A stretch of DNA of 16,633 nt from Opitutia bacterium (GTDB lineage: Bacteria; Verrucomicrobiota; Verrucomicrobiia; Opitutales; Opitutaceae): positions 1-16,633 of the forward strand of contig PMKA01000087.1 in the NCBI GenBank assembly GCA_003157575.1, in the 5' to 3' direction. The position numbers and the translations under genes are program-made. Shown one piece after another: positions 6,238 through 14,500 of this stretch. Position 1 is the stretch's first letter. Every line of letters begins with the position of its first letter. The notes beneath the pieces were generated by a model. The model was not told where the DNA came from and ran no database searches. It saw only the letters and a program-made list of their open reading frames with translations.

Positions 6238-9200
6238 ACACGCGCGGGAACAGCCGGTCCAGCGCGCCGAGGCTCTTGAGCGGAACCTTCGCCGACACTG
6301 CTATGGCGGCCGGCGCCGGACGTTCGGCGGGCTTCGCAACTGAACCGGGCTTCGCCTCCGAAGTCGCGCCCGGACGCCGGAGCGCCTCAAGCTCCCTTTC
6401 AAGCTTCACCTCTGAAACCGGCTCGGCCGTGCCCAGCTCCTGGGCGAAAAGACTCACCCGGAATTCCTCTACCAGCCAGCGATAATGCTCCGCTGCCGGC
6501 GTTCCGCAAACCTCCACCGGCAGCGCCGATGCGGCCTTGACGTATGGCGCCAGCCGCTTTGCGCGTTCGGCATCGCGAGCGGGATTCTGCGTCCACCGGT
6601 CAGCGCGCAGTTTCATCGCCTTAAGGTAGCGCGGGAGATGCGCCAGCTGCGGAAACGGCGTCATCGCGATGAAATCAGCGGGCAGCAACCCCGCCAGATC
6701 TCCAGCCAGGCCGGGGTATTCCTTCGGATGGTTCACCAATTCCTGCCGGAGCGCCAGGATCTCGCGCAGCAGGTCCGCCGTGCGCGGCACCACACCGCGC
6801 AGGTCGGCCCGCGCAAGCTCCAGCTCCCGATCAAAGGCCGCGGCGGAAAGCGGCTCCATCGCACGTCCGCAAATCCACCGGTGCAGCGTGGCATACGCCT
6901 GCTCCTGCAGCGCCTCCACGGACAACCATGCCGCCGCAAGCACACCCAGCGCGCGGAGATCGCGCAAATCCCGCTGAAGCCAGGCGAGCTCGTAGCGCAG
7001 CTTCATCTCAAACAACCTGAACAATCCGCGCCGCATCGCCGCCTGCGCCTCCTCCGGCGCCTTGAACAGGCGCAACGCCACCCCCACATCGGCCGGCATA
7101 AGGGCCGGGAAGGCATAAACCGGCACGCCAGCCTGGTCGCAAACATGCACCCTCGCAGGGATTTCGCCAAAGACCCATTCCGTCTGGCCGTCCTTCTCCC
7201 AGCGGGCGCGGGTGCGCCGCCAGGCTGGCGGGTCCTCTCTGGCAACCTCCGCGCTGAGCTTGCGCTGTCGCTCGGCGAGCAGCCGCTGCAGTTCGTCCAG
7301 GTCGCGGCTAGCCGCAAGCGGCTGGCCACGCTCGTCGACGACCTGCACCCGCACGCGCAGGTGATCGGCCATCGGCTTGTCCGCCCAGACATTGAGGTCA
7401 ACCGCCAGCTGATGCGCCTCCCGGAGGTGGCCTGCCAGTGTCTCCGCAAGCGAGTCCTTGCCGTCGCGCAGCCGGGCGCGCGCCGCAACCGCGCGCGTCG
7501 CTGCCCGGGCCGTTTCCGCCAGGGGGATCAACGTCCGACGCTGGCCGGTCGGCAGGGCTTTCAGCAGGTGGAGCACCTTGTCCTCCAGGTGACCGGGGAC
7601 GGCCCAGTCGAGCGCGGCGGGCGTGAGGGACTCGGCATCGCGCACGGAAACCGTGATCGTCACCCCGTCCTCATCCTGCCCCGGCCTGTAAACGTAATCG
7701 AGCGGCAGGACGCGGTTCTCGACCGGCAGCGCATCGGGGAACGCTGCGGCATCGTGCGCCGCGTCCTCGGATCCACGCAGGTCCTCCGCCTCGAAGAACA
7801 GGAACTTCGGGTCGGTCATCCGCCGTTCGCGGACTAGATCGATGAGCTCGGGCACGGACGCCACAGCAGCCATCGGGGGCGCGACGACGCCTTCGGTGCC
7901 CTTCGGCGACGAGGACGCCGCCGCTCCAGTGGGCGCAACGCCTCCTTCCGGCAGCAGGCGCGCAGCGTAAAAACGGTAGATCGCCTCGTCGAGGTTCAGG
8001 TAGCCGCTGCTGCGGGTGCGCGTGAGCACGATCTCGACCTTGTCGCGCACCTTGCGGTTGTGGACCAGGAAATCGAACGGCCATGTGATCGTGTCGTTCA
8101 CCAGGCCTTCCCGGATGAACAGCTCCGTCGCGTGGACCGGATCGATCTTCCCGTAGCTCACGGCGCGCGATTCCAGTTCAAGTCCGTAGAGCCGGGAGCG
8201 GCGCTTGACGAGCACACGGCCGGCGTCGGGGTTCCAGAATGGCTCGGCGTGGCTGACCTTGAGCAGATGCGCGCCCAGCTCCAGCGCCCACGCGGGATCC
8301 AGCCGGGCGACCGTGCGCGCATACAGGCGCGTGGTCTCGACAATCTCCGCCGCCATGATCCAACGGGCCACGCGTCCGGCGCGCGCTTCGCCGCCCGCCG
8401 TCGGCCCGGCGGAGGCGGGCTTCTTCTTCCTGGCCTCGGGCTTCACGTACAAGCCGGAACCGGGGAACATCGCCACCTTGCGATCGTGCGCCGCCTTGTA
8501 CTGGCCTCCCTGCTCATCCCACATCGCGATGTTCCCCAACAGACCGGCCAGGATGCTCCGGTGGATCGCCCGATAGGCCGGCGTCCCGAAGTCCTGGGGT
8601 TTTGGATTTGCGCTCTCCGATCTCCGATTCGGCTCTCTAGGTCCGCCCTTTGGAGTTTGGGACCCGGCGTTTGGACTCAGGGACTTGGCATTCTCCGGGA
8701 GTCCATCCCTGACCGACGTGATCTTGAAGTCGTCGCGTTCCTCCAGCACTTCCAGCAGCTGGTCGTGAACATCCCGCCATTCGCGCATGCGGATGTACGA
8801 GAGGAAATGCTCGTGGCAGAACCGGCGCATGCCGCCCTGCGACATCGTCTCGAACTCGCCGTGAAAGGCCTCCCAGATGTTCAGCAGCGTCAGGAAATCG
8901 GAGTCCGGATGCACGAAGCGCCGGTGCGCCGCGTCCGCCTGCGCCTGCTTCTCCAACGGACGCTCCCGCGGATCCTGGATGCTGAGCCCGGCCGCGATCA
9001 CCAGCACCTCGCGCAGGCACTTCTCGGCCCCCGCCTGCAAGATCATGCGCCCCACGGTCGGATCGACGGGAAGTCGCGCGAGCTCCCGGCCGACCGGCGT
9101 CAGCTGCCAGCCCTTCACCTGCCCGGCGTCCGCCTCTTCGCCAGGGGCGCCGCCCCCGGCCGCCTTTGAACCCGGCCCATTCAATTGATGTGGGGTCGCC

Positions 9201-10576
9201 GCTTGTCGGCGGACCATTTTGCCTTCGACCATTTCCCTTTCGACGATTTCTCCGGCAACCTCATCGCCCCCGGCCGCCAAATCGCCCTCCGCCAACACGA
9301 TTGCCCCGAGTTCCTCCAACAATTGATAACCGGCCCGGACCGCCTTCACCGGGGGCGCGTTGATGAACGGGAAACGCTCGATGTCGCCGAGGCCGGACAC
9401 CTTCATCCGCAAGATGACGTCGGCGAGGTTGGCGCGCTGGATCTCGGGCTGCGTGAACCGGGGGCGCTCGTTGTAGTCCTTCTCAGGATACAGCCGGATG
9501 CACACGCCCTCGGCCACGCGGCCGCAGCGGCCCTTGCGCTGGTCGGCGCTGCTTTGCGCGACCGGCTCGATCGGCAGGCGCCGCGTGCGCGACTGCGGCG
9601 AATAGCGGCTGATGCGCGCCAGGCCGGTGTCGACGACAAAGCGGATGCCGGGGATCGTGAGCGACGTCTCGGCGATGTTGGTGGCGACGACGATCTTGCG
9701 GTGCTGGGTCGGGGCAAAAACCCGTTGCTGCTCGGAATTGCTCAGCCGGCCGAACAGAGGGATCACCTCGGTTCGTGCGAACTGCCTGCCGTCAATCAGG
9801 TCGCGCGTTTCCCGGATGTCGCGTTCGGCGGGCATGAAAACGAGGATGTCGCCGGAGGAGCTTTCGCGCAGGATGCGTTCGACCGCGGCCACCGCCCCGT
9901 CGATGTAGTGCAGGGCCTCCGCTTTGGTCGTGGGTTCGTCGTCGTCCGCGGCGTCGGATCCAAACTCGTCAAGGGGCGCATAGATGAGCTCGACGGGATA
10001 GAGGCGTCCGGAAACCTCGATGATGGGCGCGTCGTCGAACGCCCTGGAAAACGCCTGGGTGTCGATCGTCGCCGAGGTGATGACGGTCCGCAGCTCCGGC
10101 CGGCGGAAGCGCAGCTGCCGCAGGTGGCCGAGGAGAAAATCGATGTTGAGCGAGCGCTCGTGCGCCTCGTCGATGATGATCGTGTCGTATTCGCGCAGCA
10201 GCGGATCGCCCTGCAGCTCGGCCAGCAGCATGCCGTCGGTCAGATATTTGATGATCGTCGACTGGGAGGTGTGGTCGGAGAAACGGACCTTGCAGCCGAC
10301 CTCCCTTCCCCACGGCACGCCGAGCTCCTCCGCGACCCTTTGCGAAATGGACAATGCAGCCACGCGCCGGGGCTGGGTGCAGGCGATCCGGCCTGCAGTT
10401 CCGCGGCCGGCCGCGAGGCACATCTTCGGGATCTGCGTGGTTTTGCCCGACCCCGTTTCACCGGAAAGGACCACCACCGGATGCTGCTGAATCGCCAGCG
10501 TGATGTCCTCAACCCGCGCGCTGATTGGCAGCTCGGGCGGAAAATCGAGTCGGAAGCTTGCGACGCGGCGGTTCAT
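6236..10576 (-). CDS. hrpA: ATP-dependent RNA helicase HrpA (DEAH box)
   Basis: This 1446-residue DEAH/RHA helicase (Escherichia coli HrpA is about 1300) is linked in that species to mRNA processing and stalled-ribosome handling. From the ATG at 10576 the core motifs are Walker A GETGSGKT (39-46), DEAH (136-139), SAT (168-170), motif V TNIAETSLTIPG and motif VI QRKGRCGR (346-353). HA2 and OB-fold regions follow, then a long DUF3418-like C-terminal half. Two low-complexity insertions interrupt the conserved body, at about 430-488 and 620-663. The open frame extends to an ATG at 10663, but those extra 29 residues are not family-like and would reach within 10 bp of the divergent glycosyltransferase gene. 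MNRRVASF at 10576 is therefore preferred, although no strong Shine-Dalgarno supports either. The protein is probably constitutive and cytoplasmic. Confidence 0.93.
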   Translation of the reverse strand: MNRRVASFRLDFPPELPISARVEDITLAIQQHPVVVLSGETGSGKTTQIPKMCLAAGRGTAGRIACTQPRRVAALSISQRVAEELGVPWGREVGCKVRFSDHTSQSTIIKYLTDGMLLAELQGDPLLREYDTIIIDEAHERSLNIDFLLGHLRQLRFRRPELRTVITSATIDTQAFSRAFDDAPIIEVSGRLYPVELIYAPLDEFGSDAADDDEPTTKAEALHYIDGAVAAVERILRESSSGDILVFMPAERDIRETRDLIDGRQFARTEVIPLFGRLSNSEQQRVFAPTQHRKIVVATNIAETSLTIPGIRFVVDTGLARISRYSPQSRTRRLPIEPVAQSSADQRKGRCGRVAEGVCIRLYPEKDYNERPRFTQPEIQRANLADVILRMKVSGLGDIERFPFINAPPVKAVRAGYQLLEELGAIVLAEGDLAAGGDEVAGEIVEREMVEGKMVRRQAATPHQLNGPGSKAAGGGAPGEEADAGQVKGWQLTPVGRELARLPVDPTVGRMILQAGAEKCLREVLVIAAGLSIQDPRERPLEKQAQADAAHRRFVHPDSDFLTLLNIWEAFHGEFETMSQGGMRRFCHEHFLSYIRMREWRDVHDQLLEVLEERDDFKITSVRDGLPENAKSLSPNAGSQTPKGGPREPNRRSESANPKPQDFGTPAYRAIHRSILAGLLGNIAMWDEQGGQYKAAHDRKVAMFPGSGLYVKPEARKKKPASAGPTAGGEARAGRVARWIMAAEIVETTRLYARTVARLDPAWALELGAHLLKVSHAEPFWNPDAGRVLVKRRSRLYGLELESRAVSYGKIDPVHATELFIREGLVNDTITWPFDFLVHNRKVRDKVEIVLTRTRSSGYLNLDEAIYRFYAARLLPEGGVAPTGAAASSSPKGTEGVVAPPMAAVASVPELIDLVRERRMTDPKFLFFEAEDLRGSEDAAHDAAAFPDALPVENRVLPLDYVYRPGQDEDGVTITVSVRDAESLTPAALDWAVPGHLEDKVLHLLKALPTGQRRTLIPLAETARAATRAVAARARLRDGKDSLAETLAGHLREAHQLAVDLNVWADKPMADHLRVRVQVVDERGQPLAASRDLDELQRLLAERQRKLSAEVAREDPPAWRRTRARWEKDGQTEWVFGEIPARVHVCDQAGVPVYAFPALMPADVGVALRLFKAPEEAQAAMRRGLFRLFEMKLRYELAWLQRDLRDLRALGVLAAAWLSVEALQEQAYATLHRWICGRAMEPLSAAAFDRELELARADLRGVVPRTADLLREILALRQELVNHPKEYPGLAGDLAGLLPADFIAMTPFPQLAHLPRYLKAMKLRADRWTQNPARDAERAKRLAPYVKAASALPVEVCGTPAAEHYRWLVEEFRVSLFAQELGTAEPVSEVKLERELEALRRPGATSEAKPGSVAKPAERPAPAAIAVSAKVPLKSLGALDRLFPRV
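8588..8713 (-). other. Repeat-rich in-frame insertion in hrpA
   Basis: This 126-bp stretch encodes about 42 Ser/Pro/Asn/Lys-rich residues (for example SLSPNAGSQTPKGGPREPNR) between conserved helical parts of HrpA. On the minus strand it contains repeated words (TCCAAAC, TCCCAAAC, ATCCAAAA and a doubled ATCGGAG). Its base composition is less GC-rich than its flanks. It looks like former non-coding repeat DNA that stayed in frame. Confidence 0.55.
9212..9256 (-). repeat. Three 15-bp tandem repeats inside hrpA
   Basis: On the plus strand the units are GACCATTTTGCCTTC, GACCATTTCCCTTTC and GACGATTTCTCCGGC. On the coding strand they give a pentapeptide repeat (EIVER, EMVEG, KMVRR) at about residues 443-457 of HrpA. 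They lie within a 59-residue Gly/Ala-rich insertion between the helicase core and the HA2 region. Confidence 0.75.
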
Positions 10577-10673
10577 GGGATCAAGCGCCAGTTTCCCCGT
10601 CCCCATCAAGATGACAAGGGCAACAAATCCGGTCGACGTCGGCCGCAAAACCCGGCTATTCAATCTGCATCGG

Positions 10674-11444
10674 ATGCAGCCGATCCCCCGCTATAACGTC
10701 CTCGGCGTCGGCGTCTCGGCGCTGTCGCTTACCCAGGCGCGCGACGCAATTCTGGCCGCCCGCGGCCGGTTGCGCACCGGCTATGTCTGCGTCACCGGCG
10801 TGCACGGAGTCAGCGAGGCCCGGCGCGATCCCCTGATGCGCGACTCTTTGAACGCCGCCTGGCTCGACGTCCCCGACGGCATGCCTCTCGTATGGCTGGG
10901 GCGCGCCCACGGCCACCCGGAGGTCACGCGTGTCTACGGCCCCGACCTGATGCTTGCGGTGTGCGATGCCGGCCGCGCAGTCGGGTTGACCCATTATTTC
11001 TACGGAGGTGCTCCCGGCGTGGCTGCCGCCCTGCGCGACAAGCTGAGCGCCCGGTTCCCGGGCCTGGCTGTCGTCGGCGCCTTCACCCCTCCCTTCCGTC
11101 GGCTCGATGCGACCGAGGCCGCAGCGCTTCGCGCAGAGGTCGCGGCGGTGCGTCCGGACGTATTCTGGGTCGGTCTCAGCACACCCAAACAGGAACGCTT
11201 CATGGCGGCGAACTGGCGCGAGCTCGACGCCGCGGTGATGGTGGGCGTGGGCGCGGCCTTCGACTTTCACTCAGGCCGCATGCGGCAGGCGCCCCGCTGG
11301 ATGCAGCGGAGCGGATTCGAGTGGCTGTTCCGTCTCGCGGTCGAACCCCGCCGCCTTGCTCCGAGATACCTTAGGAACAATCCGCTGTTCCTCATCCGGA
11401 TCGCCCTGCAGCTGAGCGGACTGAAGAAATACCCGCTGCCGTAG
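10674..11444 (+). CDS. WecG/TagA/CpsF family glycosyltransferase (GT26)
   Basis: This 256-residue enzyme of the GT26 family transfers an N-acetyl-mannosamine-type or related sugar to an undecaprenyl-linked acceptor during surface polysaccharide or teichoic-acid-like synthesis. Family landmarks are TGVHG (41-45), PDGMPLVW (67-74, with D68 matching the catalytic Asp of TagA), RVYGPDL (86-92), FYGG (109-112), VGLSTPKQERF (166-176) and GVGAAFDFHSG (191-201). It also has the basic C-terminal appendage (RLAPRYLRNNP) that helps membrane contact. The length is typical. The open frame extends upstream to 10500, but that part overlaps hrpA and is not family-like; MQPIPRYN at 10674 fits the usual N-terminus. 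No good Shine-Dalgarno is visible. The donor sugar cannot be told from the sequence, and no polysaccharide cluster surrounds the gene. Confidence 0.92.
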   Translation: MQPIPRYNVLGVGVSALSLTQARDAILAARGRLRTGYVCVTGVHGVSEARRDPLMRDSLNAAWLDVPDGMPLVWLGRAHGHPEVTRVYGPDLMLAVCDAGRAVGLTHYFYGGAPGVAAALRDKLSARFPGLAVVGAFTPPFRRLDATEAAALRAEVAAVRPDVFWVGLSTPKQERFMAANWRELDAAVMVGVGAAFDFHSGRMRQAPRWMQRSGFEWLFRLAVEPRRLAPRYLRNNPLFLIRIALQLSGLKKYPLP

Positions 11445-11472
11445 GACCCGCATCGTGTCATCCCGGCCACGA

Positions 11473-11494
11473 CCGCACCTCGCCATCCGTGCGG
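11473..11494. terminator. Stem-loop 28 bp after the GT26 stop codon
   Basis: CCGCAC and GTGCGG pair perfectly around a 10-base loop. A second small stem (GCAGC 11494-11498 with GCTGC 11504-11508) follows at once. With no T tract it would be an atypical terminator for the GT26 gene. Confidence 0.3.
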
Positions 11495-11510
11495 CAGCGA
11501 CAGGCTGCTC

Positions 11511-11584
11511 GATTCCGGAGTTGAGGCGGAATCCACTCGCTCACGCTCGCAACTGCCAGAAGTGAAAGCCTCAGCTGCGGAATC
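11511..11584. repeat. Imperfect 17-bp inverted repeat in convergent intergenic interval
   Basis: GATTCCGGAGTTGAGGC (11511-11527) and GCCTCAGCTGCGGAATC (11568-11584) pair at 15 of 17 positions around 40 bases. The left arm also contains a nested 7-bp stem (GATTCCG 11511-11517 with CGGAATC 11527-11533). The element fills most of the gap between two convergent genes, as REP-like or small palindromic elements often do. It could equally serve as a shared terminator. Confidence 0.55.
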
Positions 11585-11589
11585 CAGGT

Positions 11590-14500
11590 TCATCTGGGCG
11601 AGAGCCGATAGAGGCCCGCCCCGTGCCATGGGATTTCGGGAGCGAAGACGCCCTGGAATCGGCCGAGACTGCGGTGCATCCAGAGGTCGCGGACCAACAC
11701 GGCATGCTCGAATCCCAGGTCCTTCAGGTCGACGGCCACCGGCAGCGTTTCAAGGGGGTTGCCGGCCTGGCGCGGAGCGAGCACAACCAGAAAACGCAAC
11801 GAACCGCCGGGATCGCGGGAAGGGGCGTCGGGATCGAAACCGGCCGCGGCCGCGAAGCGGACGGCTTCCGAGGGAAGCGCGTATTCAATCACGGCCGGCG
11901 CCAGCGCCGCCAGGCCGGGGGGCGCGCCGGCCGCACCGTTCTTCACCCGTGTGCTGTCCCAGGTGGCGTCGGCCCCTGTCCATTTGAAGTTCGTCAGCGG
12001 ACGCACGCTTCCATCTGCAAACACGAGACGCGGATTCTGCCAGAGCGCCTCGCCGCCCCCGTGCTCCCCGGGGTTGGCGACCAGGAAGAGCCTGCTGGCT
12101 CCCACAACGCCCACGTCGATCGCCACGGGCGCGGCGGTTTCACCCGTGATGACGGGACTCGCGTAGGAGGCATTCTCCACAGTCAGTCGCACAGGATCGC
12201 GGGCGTTGAAGACCGCGAGGTATTTGTCGGCGCAACCGGGCACGTCGGCCGTCCAGGCGATCAGGTCGTCGTGGTCGAAAAGCGGCCGGTTCGCCGCGCT
12301 GTTCTGGTCGACGGCGATCACCTCCGCGTTGTTGAGAAGCGACAGCGTGAAGTCGTCGGTGTTGACCGGATCGCCGCCGTACATGAGAGGCGAGCGTGCG
12401 ATGGACCAGAGCGTCATGAGCGTGCGCTGCTCGTCGCGCGTGAAACGCGTGGTCCGCCGGCCGAGGTCGAGCACGCCCAGCGGGAGCATGTCGGCGTCGG
12501 GCCAGGCGCCGGCCTCGCGGTGGGGATTCCACTGCTCGAGCCGGCGGAACTGCTCGTGGAGCGCGAGCCAGCGGTCCCAAAAATCGTCGCTGATGCGCCA
12601 GAGATTCGCGTGACTCCGCAGGTGCCGGGCGGCATCGAGGGGCGTGGCGCCCGGGGAGAGGCTCAAGACAATCGGCCGGCCGGTCCGGTCGATGGCCCGG
12701 CGGATCGCCTCGACCTCCCGCTGATGGTAGGGCCGTGCAATGTCGTCCACCTTGACGTAGTCCACGCCCCATGACGCCAGAAGTCCGAAGACCGAGTCGT
12801 AGTAGTCCTGCGAACCCGGCTTGCTCATGTCGACGCCGTACATGTCGGGATTCCACGGGCAGACGTCCGTCTTGTCCGCGATGTCGGCCGCATGGCAGCC
12901 GGCTCCCATGACCGGGAGGTTCTTTGCCACGGCCTGCCGGGGGATGCCCCGCATGAGGTGGATGCCGAACTTCAACCCGAGCGCGTGGATGCGCGCCGCG
13001 AGCGCTTTGAAACCCGATCCATCCGCCGCCGAAGGGAAACGGTTTGGCGCCGGCTGAAGCCGGCCGAATCCGTCCATCGTCAGCACAGCGTCCGGGAGAT
13101 ATTCGTGGCCCTGTGCGCCGGGCACATACCATTGGATGTCCACGACGACGTATTCCCATCCGTAGGCCTTGAGATTCGCGGACAAGAATTCTGCCGCAGC
13201 CATGGTCTGCGCCTCGGTGATCGTCGTTCCGAAGCAGTCCCAACTGTTCCAGCCCATCGGCGGGCGCGGCGCCCATTCGTGGAAATCGGCGGAGGAACCG
13301 GCTGCCTGCGGCGCCAGCCGTGTCGCAGCCGGCGCGCTCCGACGTCGCCACACAACCCAGGTCTCGGGCGGCTTCGACGCCTTGATCGCGAGCTCGCTTC
13401 GCGCCACCTCGGCGAAGGCCCCGCGCGGTCCGCTCAGCCGATCGATTGCAGCTCGTTGCGCCGCGCTCAGCGCGTCCAGCCTTCCGACGATGAAATCGAG
13501 TCCGCCGGCCGCCAGGTCGGCGGGATCAATCGCCGTCACGACCGTCCTGCGTCCAAAAGGCATCCAGAACGAGATCTCCGGTTCGTCCGGCGTCCCGATG
13601 AACCCCACCCTCGATTCGCCGGACGGAATGAACTCGCGCAATTTCGCGGCCGGATCGTCGCGTCCGGCATACACGCGATAGACCTTCTGTGCCTTTTCCA
13701 CCATCCGCACGCCGGGAAAGCGCTCATGCAACCAGTCGCAGACCGGTCCGGCCGGCCAGAGCGGCCGGGATGGATTGAAGATCACACAGACGAATGCCGA
13801 GGCCATCGCAGCCGCCGCCAGAAGTTGCGCAACCGGTCCTGAGGCTGCGCCGGCCGGCGCTCTCGCAAGAAGCACCGCCAGCAACAAGGGATAAAACGGA
13901 AGAAGCAGCCGCGCCGGCATCTCGCTCGCCATCAGCACGCAAAAGAGCGCCGACGCCAGCAGCAAAGCCCATGCGAACCGCCGCCGTTCCCGACCGGCTT
14001 CATTCTCGGCCTTCGCGGCGCGCCGCCCCGCCAGCCAAAACACCCACGCCGCGAGCGCCAGCCCGAGGCCCGCCCACTCTTCCTGCGCGAGTTCCGACGT
14101 GTGCAGCGTGAAACGCGGAAAACGCGCCCGCAGCCACGACGCCGCAGAGCAACTTTCAGCCTGCCCGGCTGCGCGATTCCAGGTTTCCGCCCAGGGAAAC
14201 ACGGGCGGCGCAGCCGTCTGCACGGCCAGTTCAAGCACATTGCCGGCAATTCCCGCCAGAGGTGTGCCAGGGTGAAGTCCGCCCGCATTCGCAGGGTCTC
14301 CGCTCCAATCGCCGGCAAACCCGCGGTTCAAAACAAGCGTCGGAAGACACGATACGCCGAGCGCAAAAATCGTCGCGGCGACCGCCGCCGGCCGCCACAG
14401 CAATTTTCGAAGCGGCCAGACGACCACGGCCCACGGCAGCACAAGCAGGAGATTGGACGTCTTGACCCCTGTAGCCAGGGCGATTGCCAGGACGGACAGG

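Noticed and set aside
6485..7837. 450-codon open frame on the plus strand
   Set aside because: It is a shadow of the hrpA C-terminal half with no family signature.
10577..10663. N-terminal extension of HrpA by 29 residues
   Set aside because: The extra residues do not resemble HrpA N-termini and would nearly reach the divergent GT26 start.
10500..10673. N-terminal extension of the GT26 enzyme by 58 residues
   Set aside because: It overlaps the start of hrpA and precedes the conserved family N-terminus at 10674.
9185..10696. 503-codon open frame on the plus strand
   Set aside because: It is antisense to the hrpA helicase motifs and overlaps the GT26 start.
11267..11629. 120-codon open frame on the minus strand across the convergent interval
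   Set aside because: It covers the 3' end of the GT26 gene and the palindromic element, with no domain and no ribosome site.
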